Shown: piece by piece, positions 50,423-59,089 of the stretch
How the letters are laid out: each line of letters starts with the position of its first letter
Numbering within the stretch: the first letter of the stretch is position 1
Made by a program: the position numbers and the translations under genes
Source of the DNA: CAILZL01 sp049840395
Lineage (GTDB): Bacteria; Pseudomonadota; Gammaproteobacteria; Steroidobacterales; Steroidobacteraceae
Length of the DNA stretch: 64,000 nucleotides
Assembly: GCA_049840395.1 (NCBI GenBank)
Contig: JASGLD010000006.1
Span: 124,001-188,000, forward strand
Direction of reading: 5' to 3'
Notes under the pieces: model-generated
Databases searched by the model: none
Told to the model about the DNA's origin: nothing
The model's input: the letters and a program-made list of their open reading frames with translations, nothing else

Positions 50423-51489
50423 GCCGCACTTCCTTTGAATGGGATAACGACACGCGCCGTGACCAGGCCGTTGGCGGCAAACAGATCGAGGCGCGCCTTC
50501 GCGCCGAACAGTAGTTCGAGCCGCTCGCGACAATTGCTGAGACCAATGCCGGATTTCGAAGCCAACGGCAACGCACCGGAATTACATATAGCAACAAGCA
50601 ACTCGTCACCCATCCGCTGCACATTGATGTTTATTACCACCGACGTGCTTATGTTCTCCACACCATGCTTGAACGCATTCTCCAGCAAGGGTTGCAGCAG
50701 TAACGCCGGGATGGTTGCGTCGAGTGCATCATCGGCAATACTCCAACCCACATTGACACGCTCTATGAAGCGTTCCTGCATGATGAGCGCGTATAGCTCG
50801 AGCACTTTCAGTTCTTCGCGCAGCGTAGTCGTATGCTGTGCGTGCATCTGCAGACTCGCACGCAGTAGATCCGCCAGCTGCGTGAGCAACTTATCCGCGC
50901 GCGGCACATCGACCTGCATCAACGACGAAATCGTATTGAGCGTGTTGAACAGGAAGTGCGGTTGCAGCTGCGCACGCAGCTGTGCCAGTTGCGATTCGGC
51001 CAGGTGTTTCTGCAATGCGAGTAGGCGCTCACGCTCGCGGCGCCACAATACAAAACTGTCGAGCCCGAAGATGATGCACAGCCACAGACTCGTGAACAGC
51101 ACCAACTTGATCGATTCATAGAAGAAGATAAACGCCCAGCCCGGGTGCTCGTACACCTCATTGGTAAGCGCATAAACACCATGACGAATTGCGTAGATGG
51201 CAACAATGAAGGTGAGGGCAACCACCGGCAGCCATATGAGTAACCGAGCGAACCAGCGAATGGGATTGGCTAAATCTTCAGTCCACCTGGCCGATGCGCG
51301 CCTGCCGATCACCAGCCATACCGTCGCGACCAGGCATGAACTGCCCTCCCATAACAGCGGCTCCCACCAGCGAATGCCGCTGTCGGTGCGATGATCTTCG
51401 ACGGAGACCACAATCATCAGCAGCCAGAACAGCGCCCAGAGCGCGTACAACGCGCGGTTGGAAGCAAGCGTGGACGCGGTCTGATTCAT
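50419..51489 (-). CDS. LytS/AlgZ-type sensor histidine kinase
   Basis: About 356 residues from ATG 51489 (MNQTASTLASNRALYALWALFWLLMIVVS). Four membrane segments, then a linker (RRERERLLALQKHLAESQLAQLRAQLQ) and PHFLFNTLNTISSLMQVDVPRADKLLTQLADLLRASL with the phospho-acceptor His, LLLQPLLENAFKHGVENISTS (N box) and SGIGLSNCRERLELLFGAKARL (G box). Overlaps its regulator gene by 4 bases. Upstream is a terminator for the MacAB operon, so this pair starts its own unit. Signal unknown. Confidence 0.9.
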   Translation of the reverse strand: MNQTASTLASNRALYALWALFWLLMIVVSVEDHRTDSGIRWWEPLLWEGSSCLVATVWLVIGRRASARWTEDLANPIRWFARLLIWLPVVALTFIVAIYAIRHGVYALTNEVYEHPGWAFIFFYESIKLVLFTSLWLCIIFGLDSFVLWRRERERLLALQKHLAESQLAQLRAQLQPHFLFNTLNTISSLMQVDVPRADKLLTQLADLLRASLQMHAQHTTTLREELKVLELYALIMQERFIERVNVGWSIADDALDATIPALLLQPLLENAFKHGVENISTSVVININVQRMGDELLVAICNSGALPLASKSGIGLSNCRERLELLFGAKARLDLFAANGLVTARVVIPFKGSAA

Positions 51490-51569
51490 GCCCGGATTGT
51501 AAGAGGCGGAACCGCTTGCCCCGCAACAAATGTGGCAAGCGGGACGGTCAATCAACAATAGAAAGACAA

Positions 51570-51600
51570 ATAAAAAGGGCGAACCGAAGTTCGCCCTTTT
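51570..51600 (-). terminator. Rho-independent terminator of the MacAB-like operon
   Basis: On the minus strand AAAAGGGCGAAC-TTC-GGTTCGCCC followed by TTTTTA; on the + strand the same stem is followed by TTTT, so it might work both ways. It is 35 bases after the permease stop codon and before the kinase gene. Confidence 0.85.
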
Positions 51601-51634
51601 CATGCAACCGAGTGATCCATCTACCGAATAGTGA

Positions 51635-52849
51635 TCAGCCGTAGCGCAGCGCCTCGATCGGATCGAGTTTGGACGCGCGATACGCTGGATATAGACCGAA
51701 GGCCACACCCACGAATGCGGCGAAGCCCACCGAAATGATCATGGTGTTGGTGGACAGCGCGGTTTCTGTCTTGAAGAACACTTCCAGCAGGTAAGCACCG
51801 CCGACGCCGAACAATAGACCAAACAAGCCACCCATGACGCAGATCAGCACCGATTCCATCAGGAACTGCATCATGATGTCGCTGCCGCGTGCGCCCACGG
51901 CGATACGCAGACCGATTTCCTTGGTACGTTCGGTTACCGCCACCAGCATCATGTTCATAATGCCGATACCACCCACCAGCAAGCTGATGCCGGCGATGGC
52001 CGCCAACATCAAGGTCATGCTCTTGGTGGTCTCAGATGCCGTTTCCGCCATTTCCGACTGGTTACGGATGGTGAAATCGTCATCGGCATTAACATTCAAG
52101 CGATGCACGGCACGCAATGCATCGGATAGCTCCACCTGCAAGGTAGACATGCTTTGCTCATCAATGGCCTTGACCCAGATCTGATTCAAATTATCGGAAC
52201 CTGCCAAACGCGACTGGGCGGTGGTGTAGGGAATCAACACCAGATCGTCGTTGTCGCCGCCGAACCCCGAACCCGCCGTGTTAAGCGTTCCGATAACGGT
52301 GAAGGGTACGCGACCGATGCGGATTTTCTGACCGACCGGATCTTCGCCACCGAACAATTCCGTGACCACCGTTTGTCCGACCACCGCTACCGTGGCGCGC
52401 GAACTTTGTTCCGCTTCGGTAAACATCACACCGGATTCGATCTTGCGATTACGCACATCGAGATAATCCGGGCTGACGCCGTTAACATTGCTGGAGTAAT
52501 TGCTGGCATTCCAAATCAGCTGACCGCTGGCATTGACCACGGGGGTAATCCCCTCGGCCGAGCTCAATGTCTTGCTCAGATAAGCCAGGTCCTTGGTATA
52601 CAGCGTGCTGCGGAAGCCACGGCCGAAATTAACGCCACCCGAACGCGATGCGTTCGAATTGACGATCAACAGGTTGCTGCCCATCGCAGCAAAGCGCGCC
52701 GCCACCGCATCCTGTGCGCCCTGACCTACTGCAGTCATGGCGATCACCGAACCCACGCCGATCACGATACCCAACAACGTGAGCAGCGTACGCAGCCAAT
52801 TCAAGCGAATGCTCTGAATGGCGGTTTTAAATAATAGCCAGTAGGTCAT
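51635..52849 (-). CDS. MacB-like ABC transporter permease
   Basis: A 404-residue inner-membrane permease. N-terminal segment LLFKTAIQSIRLNWLRTLLTLLGIVIGVGSVIAMTAVGQGAQ, a periplasmic MacB core domain (MGSNLLIVNSNASRSGGVNFGRGFR ... VAVVGQTVVTELFGGEDPVGQKIRIG), and three C-terminal segments of the FtsX type (SMTLMLAAIAGISLLVGGIGIMNMMLVAVTERTKEIGLRIAVGARG, LICVMGGLFGLLFGVGGAYLL, TMIISVGFAAFVGVAFGLYPAYRASKLDPIEALRYG). This is the mechanotransmission type exporter partner of MacA and an outer-membrane channel. It overlaps the ATPase gene by 4 bases. MacB proper has the ATPase fused; here it is separate. Substrate unknown. Confidence 0.92.
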   Translation of the reverse strand: MTYWLLFKTAIQSIRLNWLRTLLTLLGIVIGVGSVIAMTAVGQGAQDAVAARFAAMGSNLLIVNSNASRSGGVNFGRGFRSTLYTKDLAYLSKTLSSAEGITPVVNASGQLIWNASNYSSNVNGVSPDYLDVRNRKIESGVMFTEAEQSSRATVAVVGQTVVTELFGGEDPVGQKIRIGRVPFTVIGTLNTAGSGFGGDNDDLVLIPYTTAQSRLAGSDNLNQIWVKAIDEQSMSTLQVELSDALRAVHRLNVNADDDFTIRNQSEMAETASETTKSMTLMLAAIAGISLLVGGIGIMNMMLVAVTERTKEIGLRIAVGARGSDIMMQFLMESVLICVMGGLFGLLFGVGGAYLLEVFFKTETALSTNTMIISVGFAAFVGVAFGLYPAYRASKLDPIEALRYG

Positions 52850-53583
52850 GCTGCAACTCCGGGCTGCGCGATACGCGTATCACCGACGATGCGCCCGTCA
52901 CTGATCTCGATCTTGCGATTGGTATTGGCGGCGATCTGCGGATCATGGGTAATGATCACCACAGTGGTGCCCTGAGAATTAAGTTCTTTGAACAGCCCGA
53001 GAATTTCCTTGGCAGTACTGCTGTCCAGGTTACCCGTGGGCTCGTCGGCCATCAGCAATGAAGGCTTGTTCACCAGCGCGCGCGCCACAGCCACGCGCTG
53101 CTGCTGACCGCCGGACATCTGCGTCGGCTTGTTCTGCAACTTGGAACCCAATCCCACACGTTGCAGAGCATCAACTGCCGCTTCGCGCATATCCGGATGC
53201 TTCTGCAAATGGTCGTAACCCAGCGGCAGCATCACATTTTCCAACGCGGTGAGGCGCGGCAACAGATGGAAGCTCTGAAACACGAAGCCCAGGATCTGGT
53301 TGCGCACGGCCGCCAGCTCGTCCGAACTCATGTTGTTGATGTGATGGCCGCCCAACCAGTAATCACCGCCGGTAGGACGATCCAGACACCCCAGGATGTT
53401 GAGCAGCGTCGACTTACCCGAACCCGACTGACCGATGATGGAAGTGAACTCGCCATCGTGCAGATCGAAGTCCACACCACGCAGCGCCCAGAACTCCTCA
53501 CCAAGGTGGTACACCTTGGTGAGACCGCGCACGCGCAGCAAGGGCATTCCCGCTTCGCCGGCATCTTTGAAAACATTAGACAT
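52846..53583 (-). CDS. MacB-like ABC transporter ATPase
   Basis: A 245-residue ATP-binding subunit of the LolD/MacB group. Walker A GQSGSGKSTLLNIL at about 50, Q-loop FVFQSFHLLPRLTALENVMLPL, signature MSGGQQQRVAVARAL at about 150, Walker B SLLMADEPTGNLDS, and ITHDP (switch His). The N-terminal VRGLTKVYHLGEEFWALRGVDFDLHDGEFTSIIGQSG is typical. It powers the permease encoded downstream (4-base overlap) and follows the fusion-protein gene by 18 bases. Confidence 0.95.
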   Translation of the reverse strand: MSNVFKDAGEAGMPLLRVRGLTKVYHLGEEFWALRGVDFDLHDGEFTSIIGQSGSGKSTLLNILGCLDRPTGGDYWLGGHHINNMSSDELAAVRNQILGFVFQSFHLLPRLTALENVMLPLGYDHLQKHPDMREAAVDALQRVGLGSKLQNKPTQMSGGQQQRVAVARALVNKPSLLMADEPTGNLDSSTAKEILGLFKELNSQGTTVVIITHDPQIAANTNRKIEISDGRIVGDTRIAQPGVAA

Positions 53584-53601
53584 GTGTGCCTACCCGATTA
53601 A

Positions 53602-55054
53602 TTAGCCAGGACCCATGCCGCCACCAAAGCCACCACCGCCACCGCCGATGCCCTGCATCATGTTCATCTGATTGCGGTTCTGGTTCTGATTGTTGCCGCT
53701 GGTAGCCGAGCTGGAGCTGTTCGGATCCACCACGCGAGTAACGATCTGATCGCCTTCCTTCAAGGCATCGGCTTCCATCGGTTCCACAGCCGTGTTGGTC
53801 AGATCGCTGCCCAGGATGCGCACGGAAACGCGATAGGCCTTGCCTTCGGCGTTAACCATCCACACCGCGTTGCGACGACCGCCGCCGGGCATACCGCCCA
53901 TGCCGTTCTGCCCCATCATCATCATGCCGGCCATGCCGCTGCCATTCTGGCCGCCTTGACCACCTTGGCCGCCACCGGGGAAACCACCGCCAGGAGCGCC
54001 GCCGCCATTACCGCCAGGCATCATACCTTCGCCCTGCTGACCGGAACGCTGACTGCCATTCTGGCCTTGACGTTGGCCATTCGGACCACCCGCCTGCTGC
54101 TGATCCTTTTCGATACGCATTTCATTAGGAATGTTCACGCGCAGAGCCGAGGTCGGAATCAACAACACGTTATCCAGGCTGGATTGAATGAAGTCGATGG
54201 TGGCGGTCATGCCCGGGAACAGCAGCTTCTCGGGATTCTCGGCATCCAGCACTACGGTGTAAGTCACCACGTTCTGCGTGGTAGTGGACTTCAGACGCAC
54301 CTGGCGAACGCTGGCGTTGAAAGTCTTGTTGGCGATGCCCGAAACGGTGAAGCGCGCCTTCATGCCTTCCTTGATGGAAGCAATCTGGGTTTCATCAACG
54401 CTGGCCAGAATCTTCATTTTGGTCAGATCCGAAGCCACCACGAACAAGGTAGGCGCAGTCATGCTCGACTGCACGGTGTTACCCGGATCGACGCTGCGGG
54501 TCATGATCACGCCATCGATGGGTGCGCGCACTTCGGCGTACTTCAACTGCACGTTCTGCTTGTTGAAATCCACCGTGGCCGATTCCAACTGTGCTTTGGA
54601 ATTGCGTGCCGTCACTTCCAGCGCGCGCAGATCGCGCTCCGACAGATACTTCTGTTCGAACAGGCGCTTGCCTTCTTCCAACTGACGTTGCGCTTCGTCA
54701 TACGACACCTGACGCTGCGCCAAGGTAGCGCGCGAGGTATCCACCTGGGCCTGCAAGGTTTGCGGATTCGATCACCGCCAGCAGATCGCCGGATTTCACA
54801 TTGTCGTTAAAGTCCACCAGCACCTTGGTGACGATGCCGGACACCTGACTACCCACCGTCACTTCTTCCAACGCCGACAACGAACCGGTGGCAGCAATGG
54901 ACTCGACCAGGTTACCGCGTGACACAGTCGACTTGTCCAAGGTGACAACAGCAGTCTTCTTAGCCTGCTTGGAGTAGTAGTAGCCACCGCCGGCCAACGC
55001 CAGAATGACTAGAACCCAAACGCCATAACGGCGGGGACGGGAGATTGCGTTCAT
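53602..55054 (-). pseudogene. MacA-like membrane fusion protein, interrupted by one frameshift
   Basis: The periplasmic adaptor of the MacAB-type exporter. From ATG 55054 come a membrane anchor (YGVWVLVILALAGGGYYY) and the first lipoyl half (VSRGNLVESIAATGSLSALEEVTVGSQVSGIVTKVLVDFNDNVKSGDLLAVI), then the frame shifts near 54767 and ends soon. The remaining frame continues TLQAQVDTSRATLAQRQVSYDEA with the coiled-coil hairpin, second lipoyl half and beta-barrel. Removing one A of the AA pair (TT at 54767-54768 on +) turns GAATCCG into GATCCG and restores the conserved IDPQTLQAQVDTSRA of MacA/AcrA proteins, giving 483 residues. The C-terminal region has a Gly/Met/Gln-rich insert (GGAPGGGFPGG, MAGMMMMGQNGMGGM) and Gly-rich tail, not seen in standard MacA. 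Real inactivation or sequence error; the two genes after it are intact. Confidence 0.87.
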
Positions 55055-55303
55055 GTGCTATTCGCTGTGAGGGAATCAAAAAAGATAAGGGATTCAACAG
55101 ACTCAATGATCTCAAACTGAACACACCAGTAATCGCAATTAGTGCAAAGTTGAGTCAAGTCATGCGGAATATTCTGCGTGCGCAGTGCAACTCAAATGTT
55201 ATAGCCGGGACCTGCAAAACAGAATCCATTGCGCGCTCAGCAAGGCAACCGGCGCACTTATACGCCGGTGGTCATAACGTCGGATCGCAACTCAAAACTT
55301 GAC

Positions 55304-56303
55304 CTACTTCACTAACCGGATGACCGACTTACCGCGGGTTCGCCCGGCTTTACTGTATTCCCAAGCCTTACTGGTCTCCGTCAAGCCGGCATAGGTTTGA
55401 TTCGATATTCACCTTGAACTTGCCCTCGCCGGCCCACTGCATCATCTGGGTCATCGCATCGTGGGCAGTGGTGCCCGACTGGTTACGGTTCTCGCAGCGC
55501 ACACCCGCATCGGCACAGGCAGTGCCTTCCGGCAGGCCACCCACCGAAGCAAGAATGCCGCCCTTCTTCAATACCTTCACCGCGCCATTGGCGTTGTCGA
55601 CATCGACCGTGTTGATGACCACATTGATGTTCTTAAGCTTGTCTTCGAATTTTTCCTTGGTGTAGTCGATGACTTCATCGGCGCCCAGCGATTTCATGAA
55701 CTCTTGATTGCGGGTCGATGCGGTGGCGATGACATAGGCGCCTTTGTTCTTGGCGATCTGGATGGCGAAGGCACCGACGCCGCCCGAGCCGCCCAATATC
55801 AATACTTTCTTACCAGAGGCCACCTCACCAATCACCACCGCCAGATTCCAGGCCGTATAACCGGCATGCGGAATGGCCGAAGCATCGGCGAAAGACACAT
55901 TAGCTGCCTTGGGGATGGCCGTTTCTGCCGGTATCACCACGTATTCGGCATAGGTGCCCAGATTGCGCGTCCAGCCCATCACGGCATCGCCGACCTTCAA
56001 ACCGGTTACACCGGAACCCAGCGCATCCACCACACCCGCCGAGTCATAACCGGGAATGAAATCAGCGGCGGTGGCGCGCCGCTCGACGGTTTTGTAGTCC
56101 ACCGGATTCACGCCCACCGAATACACCTTGATACGCACCTGCCCCGCGGCAGGTTCCGGCACCGGCTGGGTCTGCACCGAGATATTGCCCTTGCTCGCTA
56201 CCACGGCTTGCATGGTGGCTGGCGCTGCCCACGGCGAATGCATCGCCAATACGCTTGTCAGCCCCAGGGCAACCGTTACCGATTTGTTGATTCTGCTTTG
56301 CAT
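55304..56303 (-). pseudogene. Exported zinc-free MDR-type NAD(P)H:quinone oxidoreductase, C-terminal frameshift
   Basis: Zinc-free medium-chain dehydrogenase/reductase (Qor-like). From ATG 56303 a signal-peptide-like start (SVTVALGLTSVLAMHSPWAAPA) is followed by MQAVVASKGNISVQTQPVPEPAAGQVRIKVYSVGVNPVDYKTV, GYDSAGVVDALGSGVTGLKVGDAVMG, ASAIPHAGYTAWNLAV, VLILGGSGGVGAFAIQIAK (nucleotide-binding), SLGADEVIDYTKEKFED. As given, the frame ends at 55368 after NIESNLCRLDGDQ. Removing one A (TTT at 55396-55398 on +) changes TCAAACC to TCAACC and continues as STYAGLTETSKAWEYSKAGRTRGKSVIRLVK to the stop at 55304: the normal end of this family (332 residues). The export signal on a NAD(P)H enzyme is odd; it may be a start too far upstream or a periplasmic form. 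Error or pseudogene as for the MacA-like gene. Confidence 0.84.
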
Positions 56304-56546
56304 AAATGCTCCTGTCCCTGATTAAGCCCCTGACCCGATTAACCACCCATCAAGTTAACCACCCCATCAAGCCGCAGATACTTTGCAAACCCGTTCGTTG
56401 GAGAGCAGCTCACAAACTTGGTTCAATCAAGGCATAGACCTCAGGATCGCCGCTCGGAACACGGATCATGTGGAATCATGGCGGGATTCATTACCGACGC
56501 AACAGCGGAACAGCTCGACCATTCCGCTCAATCAAATCGACAAAAG

Positions 56547-57482
56547 TCAGTGCCGTCGTTGATCGGATGGCGGCACAGCCGCTTGGTTGAACAATTGCGC
56601 CACATCCACGGCATCGAAGGCATAGGCCCGATTGCAGAAATCGCAACGCACCTCGACCTGCCCCCGCTCGGCCAACACACTCTGCACCTCATCGCGGCCC
56701 AACGACTGCAACATGGTGCTGACACGTTCGCGCGAACAACGGCATTTGAAAAACACCGGCGCCGAATCGTACAAACGCAGATCATCTTCGTTGAACAGAC
56801 GCCGCAAGATTTCGCGATCGGCCAGCTCGAGCAACTCTGCCGGTTTGAGCGTATCGCCGATCAATTGCACTCGTCGCCAGTCGTCATCCAGACGAATACG
56901 TTGTTGCGCCTGTCGCTGCGCCTCATCATCGCTGGCGCTGTCATCTAATAACTGTGGCGTGGGCAGACGCTGCAGCAACAGGCCGGCGACGCCATTTTCA
57001 TCGGCGTGCAGCCATAGACGCGTGGGCAACTGCTCCGATTGCTCAAAATAGGTTTCCAGACACTGCGCAATTCGTGCGCCTTCAATCGGCACGATGCCTT
57101 GATAACGTTGTTTGAGATCTTCGTTTTCAATCGTAACGGTGAGATTGCCGCTGCCGGTCAATTGTTGAATGTCGGCGCTTAAATCGCGCGCCTCGGTGTT
57201 GTAACGCGACAGACCACGCACGCCCAACCCGGCCGTGCATTGCGCCAGCAGCAAGTGCATGGGACCGTCGCCCTTCATTTGCAGCGTCAATTGCCCGTCG
57301 AACTTGATAGTCGCCGCCAGTAAGACCGAGGCCACCACCGCTTCGCCCAAGGTGTCACGAATCACCGGCGGATAGTCGCGATGTTCCAGCAGGGCGCGCC
57401 AGGAAGCATCCATGTGAATCAGCAGGCCGCGAATGGGCAGGTGCTCAAAATCGAAACGGTGCAGGCAATCGGTATCGTGCAT
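56547..57482 (-). CDS. hslO: Redox-regulated chaperone Hsp33
   Basis: A 311-residue cytoplasmic holdase from ATG 57482 (MHDTDCLHRFDFEHLPIRGLLIHMD). The N-terminal domain has the usual VVASVLLAATIKFDGQLTLQMKGDGPMHLLLAQC; the C-terminal zinc switch has CRCSRERVSTMLQSLGRDEVQSVLAERGQVEVRCDFCNRAYAF, i.e. CxC and CxxC. Oxidation releases zinc and turns on chaperone activity during heat plus oxidative stress. It stands alone between the repeat at 57493 and the MDR gene (243-base gap). Confidence 0.94.
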   Translation of the reverse strand: MHDTDCLHRFDFEHLPIRGLLIHMDASWRALLEHRDYPPVIRDTLGEAVVASVLLAATIKFDGQLTLQMKGDGPMHLLLAQCTAGLGVRGLSRYNTEARDLSADIQQLTGSGNLTVTIENEDLKQRYQGIVPIEGARIAQCLETYFEQSEQLPTRLWLHADENGVAGLLLQRLPTPQLLDDSASDDEAQRQAQQRIRLDDDWRRVQLIGDTLKPAELLELADREILRRLFNEDDLRLYDSAPVFFKCRCSRERVSTMLQSLGRDEVQSVLAERGQVEVRCDFCNRAYAFDAVDVAQLFNQAAVPPSDQRRH

Positions 57483-57492
57483 AGGATCATTC

Positions 57493-57571
57493 GTAGGTTG
57501 GGCTGAGTCTGCGAAGCCCAACCTTAAATTGATATCGGAATATTGGGCTTCGCGGACTCAGCCCAACCTAC
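57493..57571. repeat. Palindromic repeat between hslO and gatB
   Basis: GTAGGTTGGGCTGAG at the left and CTCAGCCCAACCTAC at the right are perfect complements, with further pairs CGAAGCCCAA/TTGGGCTTCG inside. The right arm reaches the gatB stop codon (57571). A common type in Proteobacteria, with the loop in the region AAATTGATATCGG. Confidence 0.75.
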
Positions 57572-59019
57572 TAACCGGCTAACTTCGCTTTGAGCAGGTC
57601 GTTGACCTGATTCGGATTGGCTTTGCCGGCGGTGATCTTCATCACCTGGCCGACGAAAAAACCAAACAGCTTGTCTTTGCCCGAGCGATAGTCAGCCAAC
57701 TGCTTCGGATTGGCGGCAATGACTTCGTCGATCACCTTCTCGATGGCGCTGCTGTCGGTAATCTGCTTAAGGCCCTTGGCTTCGATAATGTCATCGGCAC
57801 CCTTGCCGTCCAGCCACATGGCCTCGAAGACTTCCTTGGCCAGCTTGCCGGAAATGGTTTCATCGTTGATGCGTGACAACAGCGACGCGAACTCTGCAGC
57901 GTTTACCTTGCTTTCAGTGATTTCCAAACCATCTTTGTTCAATGCGCCTGATAAATCGCCAATCACCCAATTGGCGGCGAGCTTGGCGTTTCGCTTGACG
58001 TCGCCACTCAAATTGCGCGTCACCGACTCGTAGTACTCGGCCATTTCACGCGATGCGGTCAACACACCGGCATCGTAAACGGGCAGTTCGTAATCCTTGA
58101 TAAGACGCTGTGCTTTTTCATCCGGCAATTCCGGCAGCGTATTGCGAATGCCATTGATGAAGGCATCGTCCAACACCACCGGCAACAGATCGGGATCGGG
58201 GAAGTAACGATAATCGTTGGCTTCTTCCTTGGAACGCAGCGCACGCGTCTCGCCCTTATCCGGATCGTACAAGCGCGTTTGCTGTTGTACGGCACCGCCG
58301 CTTTCGATCAATTCGATCTGGCGCGCCACTTCATAGTTAATGGCTTTCTCAATGAAGCGGAAGGAATTCAGATTCTTGATCTCGCAACGCGTACCGTATT
58401 TTTCTGCGCCGGCCTTGCGCACCGAGACATTGGCGTCGCAGCGGAACGAACCTTCCTGCATGTTGCCGTCGCAGATTTCCAGATAACGCACCAGCGTGTG
58501 AATCTTCTTCAAATACGCCACCGCTTCCTTGGCCGAACGCATGTCCGGCTCGGAAACGATTTCGATCAGCGGCGTACCGGCACGATTAAGATCTATGCCA
58601 GTGAAACCTTGAAAATCTTCGTGCAAGGACTTACCCGCATCTTCTTCCAAATGCGCGCGCGTGATGCCGATCGTTTTCGTGCTGCCATCCTCCAACACGA
58701 TGTCCATCTTGCCCTCGGCAACGATGGGCAATTCGTACTGACTGATCTGATAGCCCTTGGGTAGATCCGGATAAAAGTAATTCTTACGTGCGAACACCGA
58801 GCGCGGCGTGATCTTGGCGCCGATGGCCAGACCGAATTTCACCGCCATCTGCACCGCGCCCTGATTGAGCACGGGCAACACACCCGGATAACCCAGATCC
58901 ACCAAGTTGGCCTGTGTATTGGGTTCGGCGCCAAACGCCGTAGCCGAGCCGGAAAAGATTTTGCTTTTCGTGGCCAGCTGCGCGTGGATTTCAAGACCGA
59001 TGACGGTTTCCCAAGTCAT
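57571..59019 (-). CDS. gatB: Aspartyl/glutamyl-tRNA amidotransferase subunit B
   Basis: A 482-residue subunit of the GatCAB amidotransferase, which turns Glu-tRNAGln into Gln-tRNAGln and Asp-tRNAAsn into Asn-tRNAAsn with glutamine-derived ammonia and ATP. ATG 59019 starts MTWETVIGLEIHAQL. Motifs: LVDLGYPGVLPVLNQGAVQMAVKFGLAIGA, FYPDLPKGYQISQYELPI, GITRAHLEEDAGKS, NRAGTPLIEIVSEPDMRS, MQEGSFRCDANVSVRK (Cys zinc region), DYRYFPDPDLLPV, and a YqeY-like tail ending QVNDLLKAKLAG. Reads with gatC and gatA, 70 bases after gatA. Confidence 0.96.
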   Translation of the reverse strand: MTWETVIGLEIHAQLATKSKIFSGSATAFGAEPNTQANLVDLGYPGVLPVLNQGAVQMAVKFGLAIGAKITPRSVFARKNYFYPDLPKGYQISQYELPIVAEGKMDIVLEDGSTKTIGITRAHLEEDAGKSLHEDFQGFTGIDLNRAGTPLIEIVSEPDMRSAKEAVAYLKKIHTLVRYLEICDGNMQEGSFRCDANVSVRKAGAEKYGTRCEIKNLNSFRFIEKAINYEVARQIELIESGGAVQQQTRLYDPDKGETRALRSKEEANDYRYFPDPDLLPVVLDDAFINGIRNTLPELPDEKAQRLIKDYELPVYDAGVLTASREMAEYYESVTRNLSGDVKRNAKLAANWVIGDLSGALNKDGLEITESKVNAAEFASLLSRINDETISGKLAKEVFEAMWLDGKGADDIIEAKGLKQITDSSAIEKVIDEVIAANPKQLADYRSGKDKLFGFFVGQVMKITAGKANPNQVNDLLKAKLAG

Positions 59020-59045
59020 AACGTTACTCAGCAATCAAGTTCATC

Positions 59046-59080
59046 ATTCCCCTCTCCCCGCTCCGCGGGGAGAGGGAATT
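59046..59080. repeat. Short palindromic repeat (CCCTCTCCCC/GGGGAGAGGG)
   Basis: ATTCCCCTCTCCCCGCTCCG and its complement form a hairpin between gatA and gatB. It shares outer arms with the larger element at 5629-5738, suggesting one family. Confidence 0.65.
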
Positions 59081-59089
59081 AGAGATTCA

